From: Evernia prunastri | Taxonomy: Eukaryota > Ascomycota > Lecanoromycetes > Lecanorales > Parmeliaceae | Length of the DNA stretch: 64,000 nt | Assembly: GCA_003184365.1 (NCBI GenBank) | Contig: NKYR01000076.1 | Location: 1-64,000 of the forward strand | Reading direction: 5' to 3' | Shown here: piece by piece, positions 1 through 11,902 of the stretch | Numbering within the stretch: the first letter of the stretch is position 1 | Layout: each line of letters starts with the position of its first letter | Position numbers and translations under genes: made by a program | The notes under the pieces: model-generated | Told to the model about the DNA's origin: nothing | The model's input: the letters and a program-made list of their open reading frames with translations, nothing else | The model's database searches: none

Positions 1-392
1 CCATACCGTCCAACAAAACCATGCGATTGCATGCTAGAGTTAAACGTGCTAAGACGTCACTGATCACACAAATACGGACCGAAAAGATCGGTCTCAGGGC
101 ATTCCTATTCGACAGGAGGGTACCAGACACCGATAACGACAAATGCGAATGTGGGCGGGCTAGACAGACCGCCCGCCACCTACTACACGAATGTAGGCTG
201 TATGCAAAGCAGAGGAGTAGGCTTTGGGCAGCGGAAAGGAGGAAGGTGCAAGGGGGGGTGATAACTCACGAAGATATGCTGACAACACCTCGCTACGCCT
301 CCATGGCGGCGAATTTTATATGGAATACTGGGCTCATTGGGCAATTTCGAGCCCTCGATGAAGAACAAGAAGAAGGATTCGTAGAGGCATGA
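1..392 (+). mobile_element. 3' end of a LINE-type (non-LTR) retrotransposon ORF, cut by the window edge
   Basis: The open frame from about 21 to 392 ends in a cysteine/histidine knuckle, CECGRARQTARHLLHEC (C-x-C-x8-H-x4-C), followed by a short charged tail. This knuckle sits at the C-terminus of the reverse transcriptase/RNase H polyprotein of fungal Tad1/I-clade LINEs, so I read it as the last part of such an ORF. The frame is open to the left edge, so the start lies outside the window. No RT or RNase H catalytic motif is visible in what remains. The untranslated stretch to about 636 ends in an ATCA repeat (separate entry), which fits a LINE tail. It could instead be a truncated copy; the left part would decide. 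Confidence 0.6.
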
Positions 393-640
393 TATCAACA
401 AGCAGGACGCGGCCACGATGTGGGGGGCCCCAGCGTAGTAGGGTACCCCCCCACAAGGATGCATGCAATGAGGCAGCAAGTGGATCCACACCGATTTGTA
501 TAGCCTCACTTTTGCTAGTGGGGCAATATGATTGGCTGGATTGGCTGGTAGATGGATTATGTAATCTCGCATAGTTGGCCCACTAAGGGACTAACTTCAG
601 GGTAGTATGACATAATCAATCAATCAATCAATCAATCTCT
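393..640 (+). repeat. LINE 3' UTR with terminal (ATCA)n tract
   Basis: After the LINE stop codon come about 220 bases of non-coding sequence ending in an uninterrupted run of about six AATC/ATCA units at 614-636. Several LINE clades end in a short tandem repeat instead of poly(A), so this probably marks the 3' end of the element. The upstream direct repeat of a target-site duplication would lie outside the window. Confidence 0.5.
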
Positions 641-1112
641 TCAGGTACGTGGGTACCTATTTTCACTAATAAGTCATACTTCAATCCGTACTTTCTCTGA
701 GATGAAATTCCATAACAACTGTCAATTCATTATTATTTGAACCGGTCAAAGGCGCATACTAGACACCGACCTCCTCTGTATAGTACGAGTACACTAAGAT
801 CTGCGCTGCAGTAGAGTACTCGTAGAGTAAGTATGCTTTGTCTTGGCGTAAGATTCTCACTCCCACGGGCACGGGAGCTTTGAAAACAATGCCCGTGACA
901 ACCCCTCAGAGGAGTCGTACACATCATCATACATGCACGAATATCATTGGAGGACACTAGCCAACCAAATCACGGCGTGTTCAACGTCCAATTCCTCGCG
1001 GAGAATGGAAACCCTACAAGAGAGGCTCAAAGTCTTGTCTTCTTTGATATATCTGTAATCAAGTGGCTTCTTCCCAACTTCTTCCCAACTTCTTTCCAGC
1101 TTCTATATACTC
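641..1112. other. Intergenic, upstream of the FAD monooxygenase
   Basis: I see no coding region here. A tandem CTTCCCAACTT duplication at about 1071-1092 lies 20-40 bases before the monooxygenase start and may belong to its 5' leader. Confidence 0.4.
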
Positions 1113-2849
1113 ATGCCTCTCAAAGTGATCGTCGTCGGGGCAGGTATCGGAGGTATATGCGCGGCTACATCACTGCGCCAAGCGGGACACAATGTCGAGG
1201 TAGGTTCAAAGGACATGCAAGGATTCCTTTCTTTCTCGTTATTGTTAAGGCCAGCAGACCGCATCTCCTTCGCTCCACTCTCCAGTCGGTAGCGAGAAGA
1301 AAATGCTCATCCTGCCTGGCTCAGCGACCTTCTGAATTGTACTCCCACTGACTGTGGCTATTACTCCTTTTAGATCTTCGAGAAGTCAAGCTTCACGGGT
1401 GAGGTAGGTGCCGCGCTGGCCTTGACGCCAAACGGTAGTCGAGTCCTCTCACGTCTTGGGTTTTCCTTCGAGCGAGCCCGCGCATACAAGATTCTACAAT
1501 GGGACACGATGCTCGGAAATTCACTGGAGCGTATAGCCAAGATCGACCTTAGCACGGCAGAGGAAAAATTTGGGTCTTCCTCCTGGGCTGTGCATCGCGT
1601 GGACCTGCACAACGAGCTCCTTCGTTTGGCGACTAGCGAAGATACGGCAAACACGAGACCCATTACTCTTCGACTGGGAGCGCAGGTGGTAGATGCTTCG
1701 ATAGACGGCTCGATTACGCTAAAAGATGGCTCACGTCATACTGCAGACCTGATTGTAGCAGCTGATGGACTTCACTCTGTTTTGCGGAACAAGGTCTTGA
1801 CACAAGATACCAAAGCACCGTCATTCAGCGGCTTGAGCGCATTCAGGTTCTTGATGGACACCAAAAAGATGGAGGCTGATGCAGAGCTTGCACGGATACT
1901 AGAGCTTAGAAGTCCAGGGTATGGGATCATCATCGACGCGGAAGAGAAGATCCTTGAACGTCACATGGTTTGGTACTCATGTCGGGAGTAGGTTACTCTC
2001 TTCTTAACTGCACTTCCGAGCTTCTCATGCTGAATCAAGCCCTCCAGCGGTGAAGTCCAAAACTTTGTAGGCGTTCATCCGACACGGCCAGGGGACTCGG
2101 AAGAGCGGGGAACGGAAGGTAAGACTAGAAGTTGAGACTCATAAACAGTCCGAGTTGGGGCGCAAGCTAACCTCGTTTGTGGGTGGCCTTAAGCGACGAG
2201 GGACTCCATGCTCAAGGAGTTTGGCCATTTTGACCCCAGAATTGTCCGAGTCATTTCGTATGTTGCGCCGCCTGTATACACACATTGAGCGAACATCTTA
2301 CTGACGTGCCGTGTAGCAAGGCTTCGCACGTCAAGTGTTGGCCGCTCTTTGTCCACGAGCCCTTGCCCAACTTGGTCAATGGCAGGGTCGTTCTGATTGG
2401 GGACGCTGGCCATCCGGTATGTCAACAAGTCAGGATGCATCAAGCTAAGCGAAGCGACCATGACTGACAAATCAGATGTTGCCGTTCGGTGGGCAGGGTT
2501 CCAACTCCGCCATGGAGGACGCCGGAGCGCTAGGCCATCTGTTCCGATCTGTTCACGATCCTGCGGTGATCGAATCGCGGCTGGCGTTGTTTGAGCAAAT
2601 CAGGAAGAACAGGGTCTCCAGGATTCAGACCGAGTCGAAAGTCAGGCTTGGTAAGGAGGCAGAGGTTGTTGAGGAGCTGAAGAAGTATGCGGATCCGCCG
2701 GGATCCGGTAAGTCATGCATAGCCCAAAGTCGGTTGCAAACTAGCTCACCGCATGCACAGCCGTGCCATCTACGGCACAAGAGCGAACTACTCACGACTA
2801 TGAGTACGATGTCTTCCAAAAATGTGCGGAAGTACTTCAAGAAGCATAA
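1113..2849 (+). CDS. FAD-dependent monooxygenase (salicylate-hydroxylase-like, PF01494)
   Basis: My model has seven exons: 1113-1199, 1374-1987, 2049-2119, 2194-2257, 2317-2416, 2476-2707 and 2761-2849, about 418 aa. All three hallmarks of group A flavin monooxygenases are present. The dinucleotide-binding GAGIGG is at residues 9-14, the DG motif (LIVAADGLHSVLR) at about 155-167, and the GD motif (RVVLIGDAGHP) at about 302-312, followed by MLPFGGQGSNSAMEDA. The family uses NAD(P)H and O2 to hydroxylate aromatic or polyketide substrates; the substrate here cannot be told. There is no membrane segment or signal peptide. The first ATG before the Rossmann fold is used. No tailoring or synthase gene is adjacent, so this looks like a stand-alone gene. 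The exon 3/4 boundary was fixed by reading phase and may be off by one base. Confidence 0.85.
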
Positions 2850-3850
2850 GGAGGGCATACAGAGGAAAGAATGGCTGAGCAAACATTCCTTTTCCCACAT
2901 TTCCTTGCGGCAAGTGATAGGAGAGCGCACCTTAGTATCTGCATAGAGAGAGAAGGGGGAATGGCATATTTCGTTGCACACACTTTTGGCGAATGGCCCA
3001 AAACCAATTGGGTCTTCCTGGGGTTGAATAAGATCAAAGGCATCCGAACCAGACCTTCGCAGATGAGAGAGATTGGTAAAATCATGCGTGAAGAGCGAAG
3101 ATGATCAATGTTGTAGATATTCCCTACTCGCAAGTAAACGGGATTTTGGTAGGAAGAGCCCAGTCTCTTTGAGCGATATCCACAAAAATGGTTTTTGACT
3201 TCTGTAACATACTCCCTTGGAATGAGAACGACCCAGCCGTGGTCATTGTCGCTATTAGTTCTGGTAAGGCAATTCCTCTCAGAAGCCCCCGACCTTGGCC
3301 AAACACACACAAAATTATTACCACGGGGCAGCAGAAAACGGATGAGCTCCCCAAATATGCCTGAGTCATAAAATCGGGAGTTGAAGACGGCGCTGATTAT
3401 TTTGCGTCCAATTGCCCAGTTGTCCATACATGAGTCTCATCCAGATGCAAATAGGTCACCTTAGGGCTGAAAATAGCCCTCCAAGCCCAGCGGGGCCGAG
3501 CCTAGCTCTACGTTAGCGCAACGCAACGGGTTCAAAGATTCGCTGGCGACATGACAGGCTAATGCAGGGCAAAATAGCTTAGATAAAAACAACCTGGAAA
3601 AGTACCTAGGTACCTACCTGAGGTACCTGTATAGTAAATGCAAATGATCAATCAGACACCTGATTACTCTCTTCGCTGTCACTTATTTCCAAACGATCCC
3701 CGCCCTCCTTTCGCTCTCATCGCTCCTACTCTCCCCATCCACCATCCCCCATCCGCCCAGACCCCAAACAAACACCCCCTCCGCACCCAACCCTCCCCTC
3801 CCCTCCAACCCTCTCCCCAACCCCAAAACAAAGCACAGCGCCGCAAACCG
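2850..3850. other. Intergenic, no gene recognised
   Basis: A 196-codon frame on the minus strand (2837-3427) shows no recognisable domain and overlaps the end of the monooxygenase, so I do not call it. Near 3600-3630 there is a cluster of overlapping GGTACCT/AGGTACC palindromes. The last 200 bases before 3851 are strongly pyrimidine-rich (C/T), which fits a fungal promoter and 5' leader. Confidence 0.4.
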
Positions 3851-4516
3851 ATGCCTCCACCCCCCAACACCCCGCTCGCCCCGTCCCCGACCCAGAAGCT
3901 CAAACGCGGCTACCAGACCGAGTTCTTCCCCGGCGCGGACGAAGACGTGGAAGAAGATGACGAGAAAAGAGCAAGGGAAGAAGAAGAGGAGGCGAAATCC
4001 CGGCAGCCCGGCACGGACGAGATGCGGCAGGAGACCGAGCGGCGCGAGCGGGCGGCGCTGATATTGGGGAGTTATGAGCGGCTGTCGTGGCATAGCCGTG
4101 CGTATGGGGAGGTATGTGTGTGTTCTTGTTGTTGATCTCTTTCGTTTATCTATGGGTTGAGTTGGGTTGGGTTGGGTTGATTTTCACACGAGGGGATGTC
4201 TTTGTGTCTTTGTACAGGCTTGAGTCAGGTTTTCCGTTGTTAATGGTTTACGACTCGCCCGCTTTTTGTTTTTGTGAGGAATGTTCGGTCATGGCTGATT
4301 GTGTGGTTGATTGATTGGAAGAAGAGCATTCCGCAGACGAGGTTGAGACTGCAGAAGATGATGATCGGGCTGGAGCCTGAGAGCGGGGAGGAGGAGTGGG
4401 AGGATGAGAGGGAGGACGGCGGCAAGGGGAAGGGGTCGTGGAGGATATATGAGGAGAAGAAGAGGATGCGCAGGAATGAGGAGAATGATAGGAGGAGGGC
4501 GGGTGGCAAAGGGTAG
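3851..4516 (+). CDS. Small conserved fungal protein of unknown function, acidic/charged
   Basis: Two exons, 3851-4111 and 4325-4516, give about 150 aa; acceptors at 4321 or 4324 are both possible and differ by one Lys. The start is the ATG inside GCAAACCGATGCCTCC. The protein opens with a proline-rich stretch and then a YQTEFFPG motif. An acidic Glu/Asp run follows, then LSWHSRAYGE joining across the intron to SIPQTRLRLQKMMIGL, and a charged C-terminus. The SIPQTRLR segment looks like the conserved core, and the rest is low complexity. There is no signal peptide or membrane segment. I recognise it only as the type of small hypothetical protein found across Pezizomycotina and assign no function. 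The 213-nt intron is among the longer ones in this window. Confidence 0.6.
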
Positions 4517-4892
4517 GATGGGAGGGAGATTTTGTCGTTGCCTGTGAGAAGGGAAGATGACTGACGACTGTGGATCAGTATGATTTATGCTAGCATGAGG
4601 GATGCGCTATGATGCAAGCGGTATTATTCTAAGCAACAGCGGTGGGCCCAGTCAAGTCTATGTACATTATTATCATCAGTATACTACAACATCTCTACTC
4701 TAACCATTCCCGAAATGCTGCCCATCATAATTCCTGCCTCGCCTCCTCCGATGGCATTTCTTCCTCGTTAACCAAGCTTGCAATATCCCCAACCTGCCTT
4801 CGCGTGCTGACTTCCAGACTTCTCAACCGTGATCGCATCGCTGCTAGTCTCATCGTCAATCCTTGAGTGTTACCTCTCATGACTGCTGATTG
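4517..4892. other. Convergent intergenic (tail to tail)
   Basis: This stretch separates the 3' end of the small acidic protein gene (+) from the 3' end of the kinase gene (-), so it should hold both 3' UTRs and terminators. I see no coding potential. Confidence 0.5.
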
Positions 4893-6378
4893 CTATTGCA
4901 GAGGCTCGGAGCTGGAAGATAGCCTGTTCAGGTGGAGGTAAACGTCTGTGCCATAACTGCGGCAAGGGCTTCATCAGTAATGAGTCTTTGGATTGGGAGA
5001 GAGTCTGCTGCTCACCCTTCCATACTGATGAGCTTCAAATCGCCGCCAAAATATCGCGCGTAAAGCCTACTAATCGGCAACCCGTACCCAAACCCTGCCA
5101 TGGGGGCCTTGAAATCACTTTTGTTGAAATCGGGATCCAGATTAGGCGTCCTCTCCACAGTCGTATACATATAAGTCCAAACCAACGGTATTGTAGATCT
5201 TGGGATACCACCACCTTCATCAGAGACCTTGATCGTTATATCTTCTTTCCCCTCCGCAATGATCACTTTTGTCAGAGGGAACTCTTGTTTGTCTTGCCCG
5301 TGCGTCTCAACCACTGCACGTAACGAGTTTTTGAGAGTCTCGAACAGCATGTGCGATAAATGTCCCGGCACATACATGAAGTGGAGATCTGGTTTGCAGA
5401 CCAATCGGACCTTGGGTGCATCGAAAAGGCCGTAATGATCCTCGCACACGAATCGAGCGTTGTCAATAGCTTCCTGGGCAAGTTCCCGCACGTTCGTCTT
5501 GGTACAAATGATACCCACGTAGTTCGGTTCCATTGCTTGCTTTTGGTCTGTGAGGGCAATATGCTGACCTATTAGCATTCGAATACCAATCCGAGACATG
5601 TAGAACCGATCTAGGAAAGACTGGATATTTTTGTCGATTTGCATCCGCTGCCGTTTCCGCTTGTATTCGTTTATACCCTGTGCAACCGTGGTCACTACAC
5701 TGTCATGCCGCCTTTTGATTCCTTCCAATGTCCTGGAGAAGCGCTTATTGTAGTCATTGAGCTCCGGCGGCCAGTCTCCCTCATCATCCGTGGAAGCATA
5801 GTACCTCCTAGAGGAAGCCTTCCCTCCACCATTGGAATTACCGTTCGTCTGTTGCGACCTGTATTGTCCCTGTTTGACACTGGGATTATTTGTTGTGTGG
5901 CTCAGGATAGTTGATTCTCGCCCGTTATGCTTGGCCGGCCGTAGCAGTCGCTCTCGAACGTCCGGCTGTAGATTGGGTCGTGGGAGTGTAGTGATGTCCT
6001 AGCGAGATGTCAGTCAGTCAGGCGTCGTGCGTTCCTCAAACCATGCATTCTCATACTTCAAATGACTGTGAGTACCAATCTTGGACCTTCTTGATCGACG
6101 GCATCTCGTTCAACCCATCAGGTAAATCCCCAAGCTCTTGGACTCGATGTGCTAAGCGTATAGGAAGCTCTTCAGAAAGGAATTGGGAGGCACGGAAGAG
6201 GGTACCTATTAGATGACTCATTCAGCAGAAGACATGTCCATTGCACCCCCAGATTCTCCATACCTGTCGACGGCCTTTCCCCAAATTGGACCATCTGCCT
6301 CAAACTCACTCCAGTAGCAGGGAAACCAGAGTAGTGTTTGATGGTGTCCATCAATCTCTCGGATTTCTTCCATGACAT
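4893..6378 (-). CDS. Mitochondrial pyruvate/branched-chain dehydrogenase kinase (PDK/BCKDK family)
   Basis: Four exons on the minus strand, 6378-6264, 6205-6057, 5998-5016 and 4956-4893, sum to exactly 437 codons (436 aa plus stop). The N-terminal BCDHK_Adom3 domain is clear: VSLRQMVQFGERPSTG, then ASQFLSEELPIRLAHRV. The GHKL ATPase domain has an N-box LFETLKNSLRA (Glu308 and Asn312 are the expected catalytic base and Mg-ligand), a G1 box DEGGGI (about 348) and a G2 box GFGYGLP (about 390). It ends in YGTDVYLHLNRL. These kinases phosphorylate E1-alpha of mitochondrial pyruvate or branched-chain 2-oxoacid dehydrogenase and switch the complex off. A roughly 70-residue insert rich in Ser/Gly/Asn (about 105-165) lies between the two halves, as in some fungal paralogues. 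The start MSWKKSERL has no strong presequence, so import may rely on the basic N-terminus or on an unseen upstream exon. Confidence 0.93.
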
Positions 6379-7316
6379 TCTGCTTGATCAGGCCTTTCGG
6401 CCTGTGTCCATTTATCGTGACCAATGGGTTCCGAGTCTCTCCGTCGGTTCACTGAAGGTTTTGGGACAGATGAAGAGCCCACCAGATGCCCCACAAGAGA
6501 AGGGCGATGTCTGGGTCAATGTGTGGTTTCCTATGCGCAGCTTTTGTATTCAAACGGGGTTTGAAGAGCCACAAGTTGATCAATGGGGGATTTCAGAGGT
6601 ATCAATCGGGGTTAATGTTGGTATTCTGCATTTCTTGTACCTGAGTCATTGTCGTTCGTCCGAAGAATCGAAGCAAGCTCCGAGGTTCGCCCGACAGATT
6701 TTCCCCACATCTTTTTCTCCGCTGGCGCGGCGTGAGAGGCTAATACAATAGTAGAGTAGGCTGACAGCGAACATCTTGCACATATTGCCTTCCACCATCG
6801 AGACAATAATGTGACAATGTGAAATTTCTCTCCAACTAACTCTTCGAAAAGGGGCTATCAAGATCCAGACAATATTAATGTAGAAGAGGTGGAAGCATTG
6901 GGACAGAGATGGAGAAGGCAGTCCCCGGTTTTGCTTTTTGCGCATAACCTTACCATTTATTCCCCAGATTACGCGTTGTTGATGGACCTGCGATTCCACA
7001 GCTATTAAAGAATTTGGACTGGAAGTTGATACCAAGATTGGCTTATGATTGATGATATAAGGGATAAACCCGAATGGAACATGTGCCTTCTACCTTAGAT
7101 TGCCAATCATAGAGCTTCCATCTTCATGAGAGTAGGATAGCTGAATGTTGACATCCACGCATTCTACCCAATGGTTTGTGTTTTTTGTGTTATGAAGTGA
7201 ACGATTTTGCTGTATGGCGCCAAATAGCACGAGCCGTCGGCAAGTCGCCCTTTCCCTTTTTTTGCTCATCACGAACCAGAACAGCTCGGAGCTATATACC
7301 AAGTTTCTGCATAAGC
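6379..7316. promoter_or_regulatory. Divergent intergenic between kinase (-) and SGNH-like gene (+)
   Basis: Both flanking genes start here, so the stretch should contain two promoters. A TATA-like CTATATACC lies at about 7291-7299, close to the SGNH-like start. I see no supported gene. Confidence 0.4.
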
Positions 7317-8648
7317 ATGGCCTATCCATTTCCACCTCTCTTCGCTGCACCTCAGACCCCCCTACAATCGCCAGCCATGAAAACTTCCCCCATTCGCAAT
7401 AAAAGCAACCCGGTTGCTGCCTCCAAGCGGACTGCTTTCACTGTCATCCTTGCCATTGCTCTATTTTTGTGGATGATTAGTCCATTCCCTGGCTCTCCAA
7501 GGCAACTTGATAGGGTTCCATTTTCACAGAACTCGGTGGAGGAGTAGGTGATAAGACTCTGTTAGACTACACTCATCGCTAATTAGTCCAGCTACTTCTC
7601 ACACTTTGAAGGACATCGAGAATGTGGCATTCCATCAACACAAGTCTACGTACCTCCAATTCCACTCGACGACACTGCTCCGAGGCACACGCTTTACTGC
7701 AACAACCGTGCAACACTTTTGGACGCTATGAGCGGAGGCGGTCGACACGGATACGAGAAGCCTTACTTCCCTGCAGGTTGCCACTACCGCTGGTACTCGA
7801 CTCCAGAGATCTGCATGATCCTTGAACGCTTTGACGCCATCGTTTTCATTGGCGATGACTCCCTCAAGCAGATCTACGCCGCCTTCAACATGCTACTCAG
7901 GGAGAACATGGCTACGGGTAGCCTCAAGCAGTGGGAGCTATCCGAAAGCCAACGTGACGCTTGTAAGTGCGACGGTCAGCTCACCAGCCCAGAATGTTCA
8001 AGCCATATGATCATGGACAGTCGGACTGTAAGAGAGAAGGACGACGGAGATAGTCAAAGAAGCCCTTTCTACTGCGATCGCAAGTCTACATCATGTGAGG
8101 TATCCCTGAAGCCAATATTGATTTATATAGGCACCCCGCACGTATTCCTTCCCATCGCGGACTCCCCCGCCCTTGAAGAGCTGCATGCCAGCTTTACCTC
8201 GCTCATCAGCGGAGACCCGGACGCCTACAAACCGATTCCAGTCGTTCATTCTCTATCATTGGCAACATCACTTTCCTGGTCTAAAGCAGTTGATTCGATG
8301 GATGAGTGGGTGACTCTAGCAGATGCTTCTGGACGAAATATCCCTATCCTATGGGTAGGCCCGAACGCGGCGGGTCATCTTAAGCCTCCTGGCCAGATCC
8401 TCACTCAAGGCAACAATGCTCTTTGGCATTACACTCTGGAGACGATGAAGCAAGCAAATTCCAGGCAGGTTGATGCACTTGGAATGTACAACCTAACACT
8501 GCAGGCAAATAGCTGGGATGGGAGTAATTATGGGCAGAAAGTCGGACTTGTGCAGGCAATGATGGTAAGGCATTTTCAGATACAACCCAGCTCAACAATT
8601 GATTCTCTTTAGGTAATCAATTGGCTGTCTAGAGTGGAGTCGACCTGA
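7317..8648 (+). CDS. Type II membrane protein with SGNH / PC-esterase-like domain
   Basis: Three exons, 7317-7543, 7592-8564 and 8613-8648, sum to 412 codons (411 aa); both introns are 48 nt. A cytosolic N-terminus of about 40 residues precedes one membrane helix (about 40-55, FTVILAIALFLWMI), giving a type II topology with the bulk in the Golgi or ER lumen. The GDDSL at 163-167 matches the GDS nucleophile block of the PC-esterase/TBL/CAS1 group, which move or remove O-acetyl groups on glycans. The C-terminal block is SWDGSNYG (383-390), where a D-x-x-H pair is expected; here the His position is Asn388. Several paired cysteines fit a luminal domain. The start could instead be the ATG at 7377, since a TATA-like element sits only about 20 bases before 7317. 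Function is inferred from motifs only. Confidence 0.7.
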
Positions 8649-11600
8649 AAAAGATGTGACGCCCGGGATTTTTTATGGGCTGTGCTGGGCAAATCTCGTT
8701 TACATGAAGATATATGGGCATCGTAGAGGCTTGTCGACACTAAATCAACAGCGTGGAAAATCATAGACGCGGGGAAAGAGCCGAGTAAGTGAGCATCGAG
8801 TGGACTCCATGCTTGTAGTTAAAACGTCCTATTATATCAGACAGATTCTTGCTTCTCCCAATTTCATTCCTTTGAACTTAGGATCTTTCATGAGACAGCA
8901 TCTGCATGACGGTAAGGACCATTACACAGCCTTATTCAGATACCATCGAGATCAATATGAACCGGAGCATCACACAGGCGACGAGTCAGAAAGCCATTGC
9001 TCTCAGCGTGGCAGGCAATCGCGCGGGAGGTCCTAAGGTTTAAGGCCACGGTTCAACTATGACGGCAACACCGCTATAAAAGCCTCCAGTACCAACCTGG
9101 ACACTACTCACCCTTCGTGGTCCCGCGGGCCCATCACTGCCCAAGAGCGACAGCGTACTCTACGCAGAATACAGCAGGCAAATGCCCAAGGACTGCCCCC
9201 TGCCGAAAGGTGCCGAAGAGCGTTAAACATTCACCCCCTCGCCAGCCCCAGACGCTCCCGAGAGCTCCTGCATCGGGAAATGCTTATTTTCTGCGCACAG
9301 TCGCATGCAGAGAGGATTGGAACTGGTCTCAACCCGCTCTCCGGTACCAAATAGCTTGGAACCAGGTCTAGTCCTCTGGGCGGCACCTTGCCCAATCATG
9401 TACCCTTATTCTAGGGTCAAAGGCGTCTGATGCCAAAAGCCTTTCTGATGCCGATGCCACTGCTGGAGCCTTTATTGATCATTCTTACGCGTAACACAAT
9501 CAGATCCCCTTATCAGTCCTGGCTGCACCCCGAGAGCTCAAAGGATTTGACGGACAGCCTGCCAAGTTTGCCCTTGCAAGCCAATAAAATACACTCAAAC
9601 CCTCTTGCAATGCCCTGAACACCTTGAGGCCCCCTGCTCTGACCACGTTTCTCATTACCACTACTTTGGCTTGAATGTCGAAAGCGTTTCCGGGCTTCAG
9701 ATTGGTGTGCCATTGGTTATTGCCGGCGGCTGTCCCCTCCCATCCGTTCTCAGCCGTCTTGGTCCAAGAGCGAGGTTAGAGGAGCCGAGTCCATTGACGG
9801 CGGAAATGTCGCAGAGGAACAAGAAAATCTCTGATATCGACTCGACATCCCCCTCGACATGATGTTGGCATTGGAGATTGAAAGGGTCCGCTGGACAGTT
9901 TGAGGGAGAAGTACAACTAGAAGACGATTTATAAAGGCGAGCACGTGTCTGGTGAGATGATGCCGAAAGCAACGCTGGATATCGTAGAATTTGCTGGGCA
10001 GCACTACACGGACTGAATCCGAGCTCTTCGCTCCAGCAGACCCTGGCATGGTGTGGATCAAGGTCGCGATCTATTAGTTAATTGCTCGTGCCCTTCTTTG
10101 GATAAGCTGGCATCAGATGAGACCAAATCATCTGTTCCAACGTGTTCCATATCGGATTGAGTGTGCAGTCGAATTTGAAAAAGGTCATCTATTTCCCACG
10201 CCGAAGCTAGCCATACCAAATTTGCCATTTCCGCACCACGGTTTTGTGTTACCTTTCCGAACCGACCTGTCCGCTTCCTCTCGTACATATTCAAGCGGGG
10301 CAACTGCCGATAGATATGGATAGACATAGAGGAGCTAAATGACCCCTCCACTTCATCCATCCATCCCCAATCATGTCCCCATCGCCTCTTCCGCTCCAAT
10401 CCTATCATCATCAGCATCACTGCCATCGTCCCCATCAAAGCCATCCGTTCTCACACAGCCCAGTTTGTCCTCGACGGAGCAAGCGCCTCCGAGCAACGCT
10501 GTGGCCTGCGATAGTCTTGCTAAGATAAAGATGGTAGCAGACGTGACGTAGGGAGGGAGGGAGGAAGGGCGATGATTTCCCGGATGGACTTCTGGCGCGT
10601 TGCCTGGAAGGAAGAGAAGTCTTGATCGTTCCGGCTCTTTCTCAAGCATGGACTCACGCTTTAGTGAAAAGAGGATTCGTCTGTCTTGAATAGCCAGAAG
10701 CGGTTTTCGCTCCCTGGTGCATGCCGATACGAGGCGTGCAAAACGGAAGGGAAGAGAGCTTGCTCTTTTTAGGGGGGAGTATTATATGCTCTGACGTCCG
10801 ATAGCCCCCTCCCTCTTGTCCATCCTGATATCCGTGACAATCATCCACGGAGAAAGATAAAACAGCTCGACAAAACACGCCGAAGAATGAAGTGCCACAG
10901 TAATTGACTGGACTGGACTGGACTGGACTGCGTAATCCGCCAACCTGTTTCGAAGACCGATTCGACCCTAACATGAGCAATGCGGCAAATCTTTATCGGG
11001 ACCCGGGTCTGGCTGGTGCACAAGTTCTGTTTATATTTCTCAAGGTATTTATAGTTTGATGGATGAAATTCCTCGGTGGGATGGATCTGGGATGTGTAAG
11101 CTCAGACAGTTGGCAAGCGGGTATGGAGGGTTGGCTCCTGGAGGCTTTCGGCGGTACCGAGCTTGGAATGGCAATCGATTCGGCCATGGAGGTGGGGATC
11201 ATGTCCCTGGTCAAGGTTTTCAACATGGTGCGATTTCGTTGTTACGCGTGGACGGGACGGGGCCGCTCAGAAGACACACAGGAAATGGGATTTGGTTTTT
11301 TCTTGCTTAGACCTGGTATTATCTACAACGTTGCGCCTGCCGTCAACGGCTGAGCCTGAGATGTAGAATGCTCGTGACATTTGCTATAAAAACCAAGATG
11401 AAATGGTGTGAGGTGGTATCAGATCTCCTTCATCTCGCTTGATATACAACTTGAAGCACCAAATAGTACGCCGATGCTGAAGGTGGAATCCATGCCAGAA
11501 TACGTACAGCGGCTGATTTGCGATGTGCCGTCTCTCTCTCCCCCATCACAGATTTCATCATGCGGTTGGGAGACCTCGTTGCGGAGAAGCGGAGGCTGGG

Positions 11601-11902
11601 GGGAGATGTGTTGGTAGTGGTGAGGACAACCCTAGTGGCGTTTCCCCTTGATCCGTTTCGTGGAAGGGGAAGCATAGTATCGCGCCGCAATGTATGCTGC
11701 CTTGAGGTCCTGTTGGCTCAGCATTAAGCTCCCTCAAAGTCGAGCTCTCCTCCAGATACCCTGAGATCAGGGCTCCGGCTGGTGGACCATGATTCTCCAC
11801 AGCTGTGGCAGAGACCACAGCATTGTTCTCCAATACGTCGACTTTTCCAATGCGTATGCCTACCTCACTAAAATCGAGGAAAGGTTTCGTATGCTTTGTT
11901 CT
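8649..11902. other. 3.2 kb gene-poor region, contents unresolved
   Basis: No family is recognisable here. Several short open frames exist on both strands (for example 9117-9371, 9605-9862 and 11063-11353 on plus, 10058-10444 on minus), but none joins into a convincing spliced gene. A good TATA sequence, CTATAAAAG, at about 9072-9080 is followed by an 83-codon ATG-less open frame at about 9104-9352. A G-rich run (GGGAGGGAGGGAGG) lies at about 10551-10564. The region may hold UTRs, a non-coding RNA, or remnants of a decayed gene. Confidence 0.3.
10906..10930. repeat. Pentanucleotide microsatellite (GACTG)5
   Basis: There are five tandem GACTG units with no interruption, in non-coding DNA. Confidence 0.85.

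Noticed and set aside
2837..3427. 196-codon minus-strand open frame overlapping the monooxygenase 3' end
   Set aside because: No domain, odd composition, partly antisense to a clear gene; probably a chance frame.
3600..3630. Overlapping GGTACC palindromes (also near 645, 32705 and 50191-50217)
   Set aside because: Recurring 6-8 base words with no arms, spacing or borders to support a defined element; recorded only as a local word bias.
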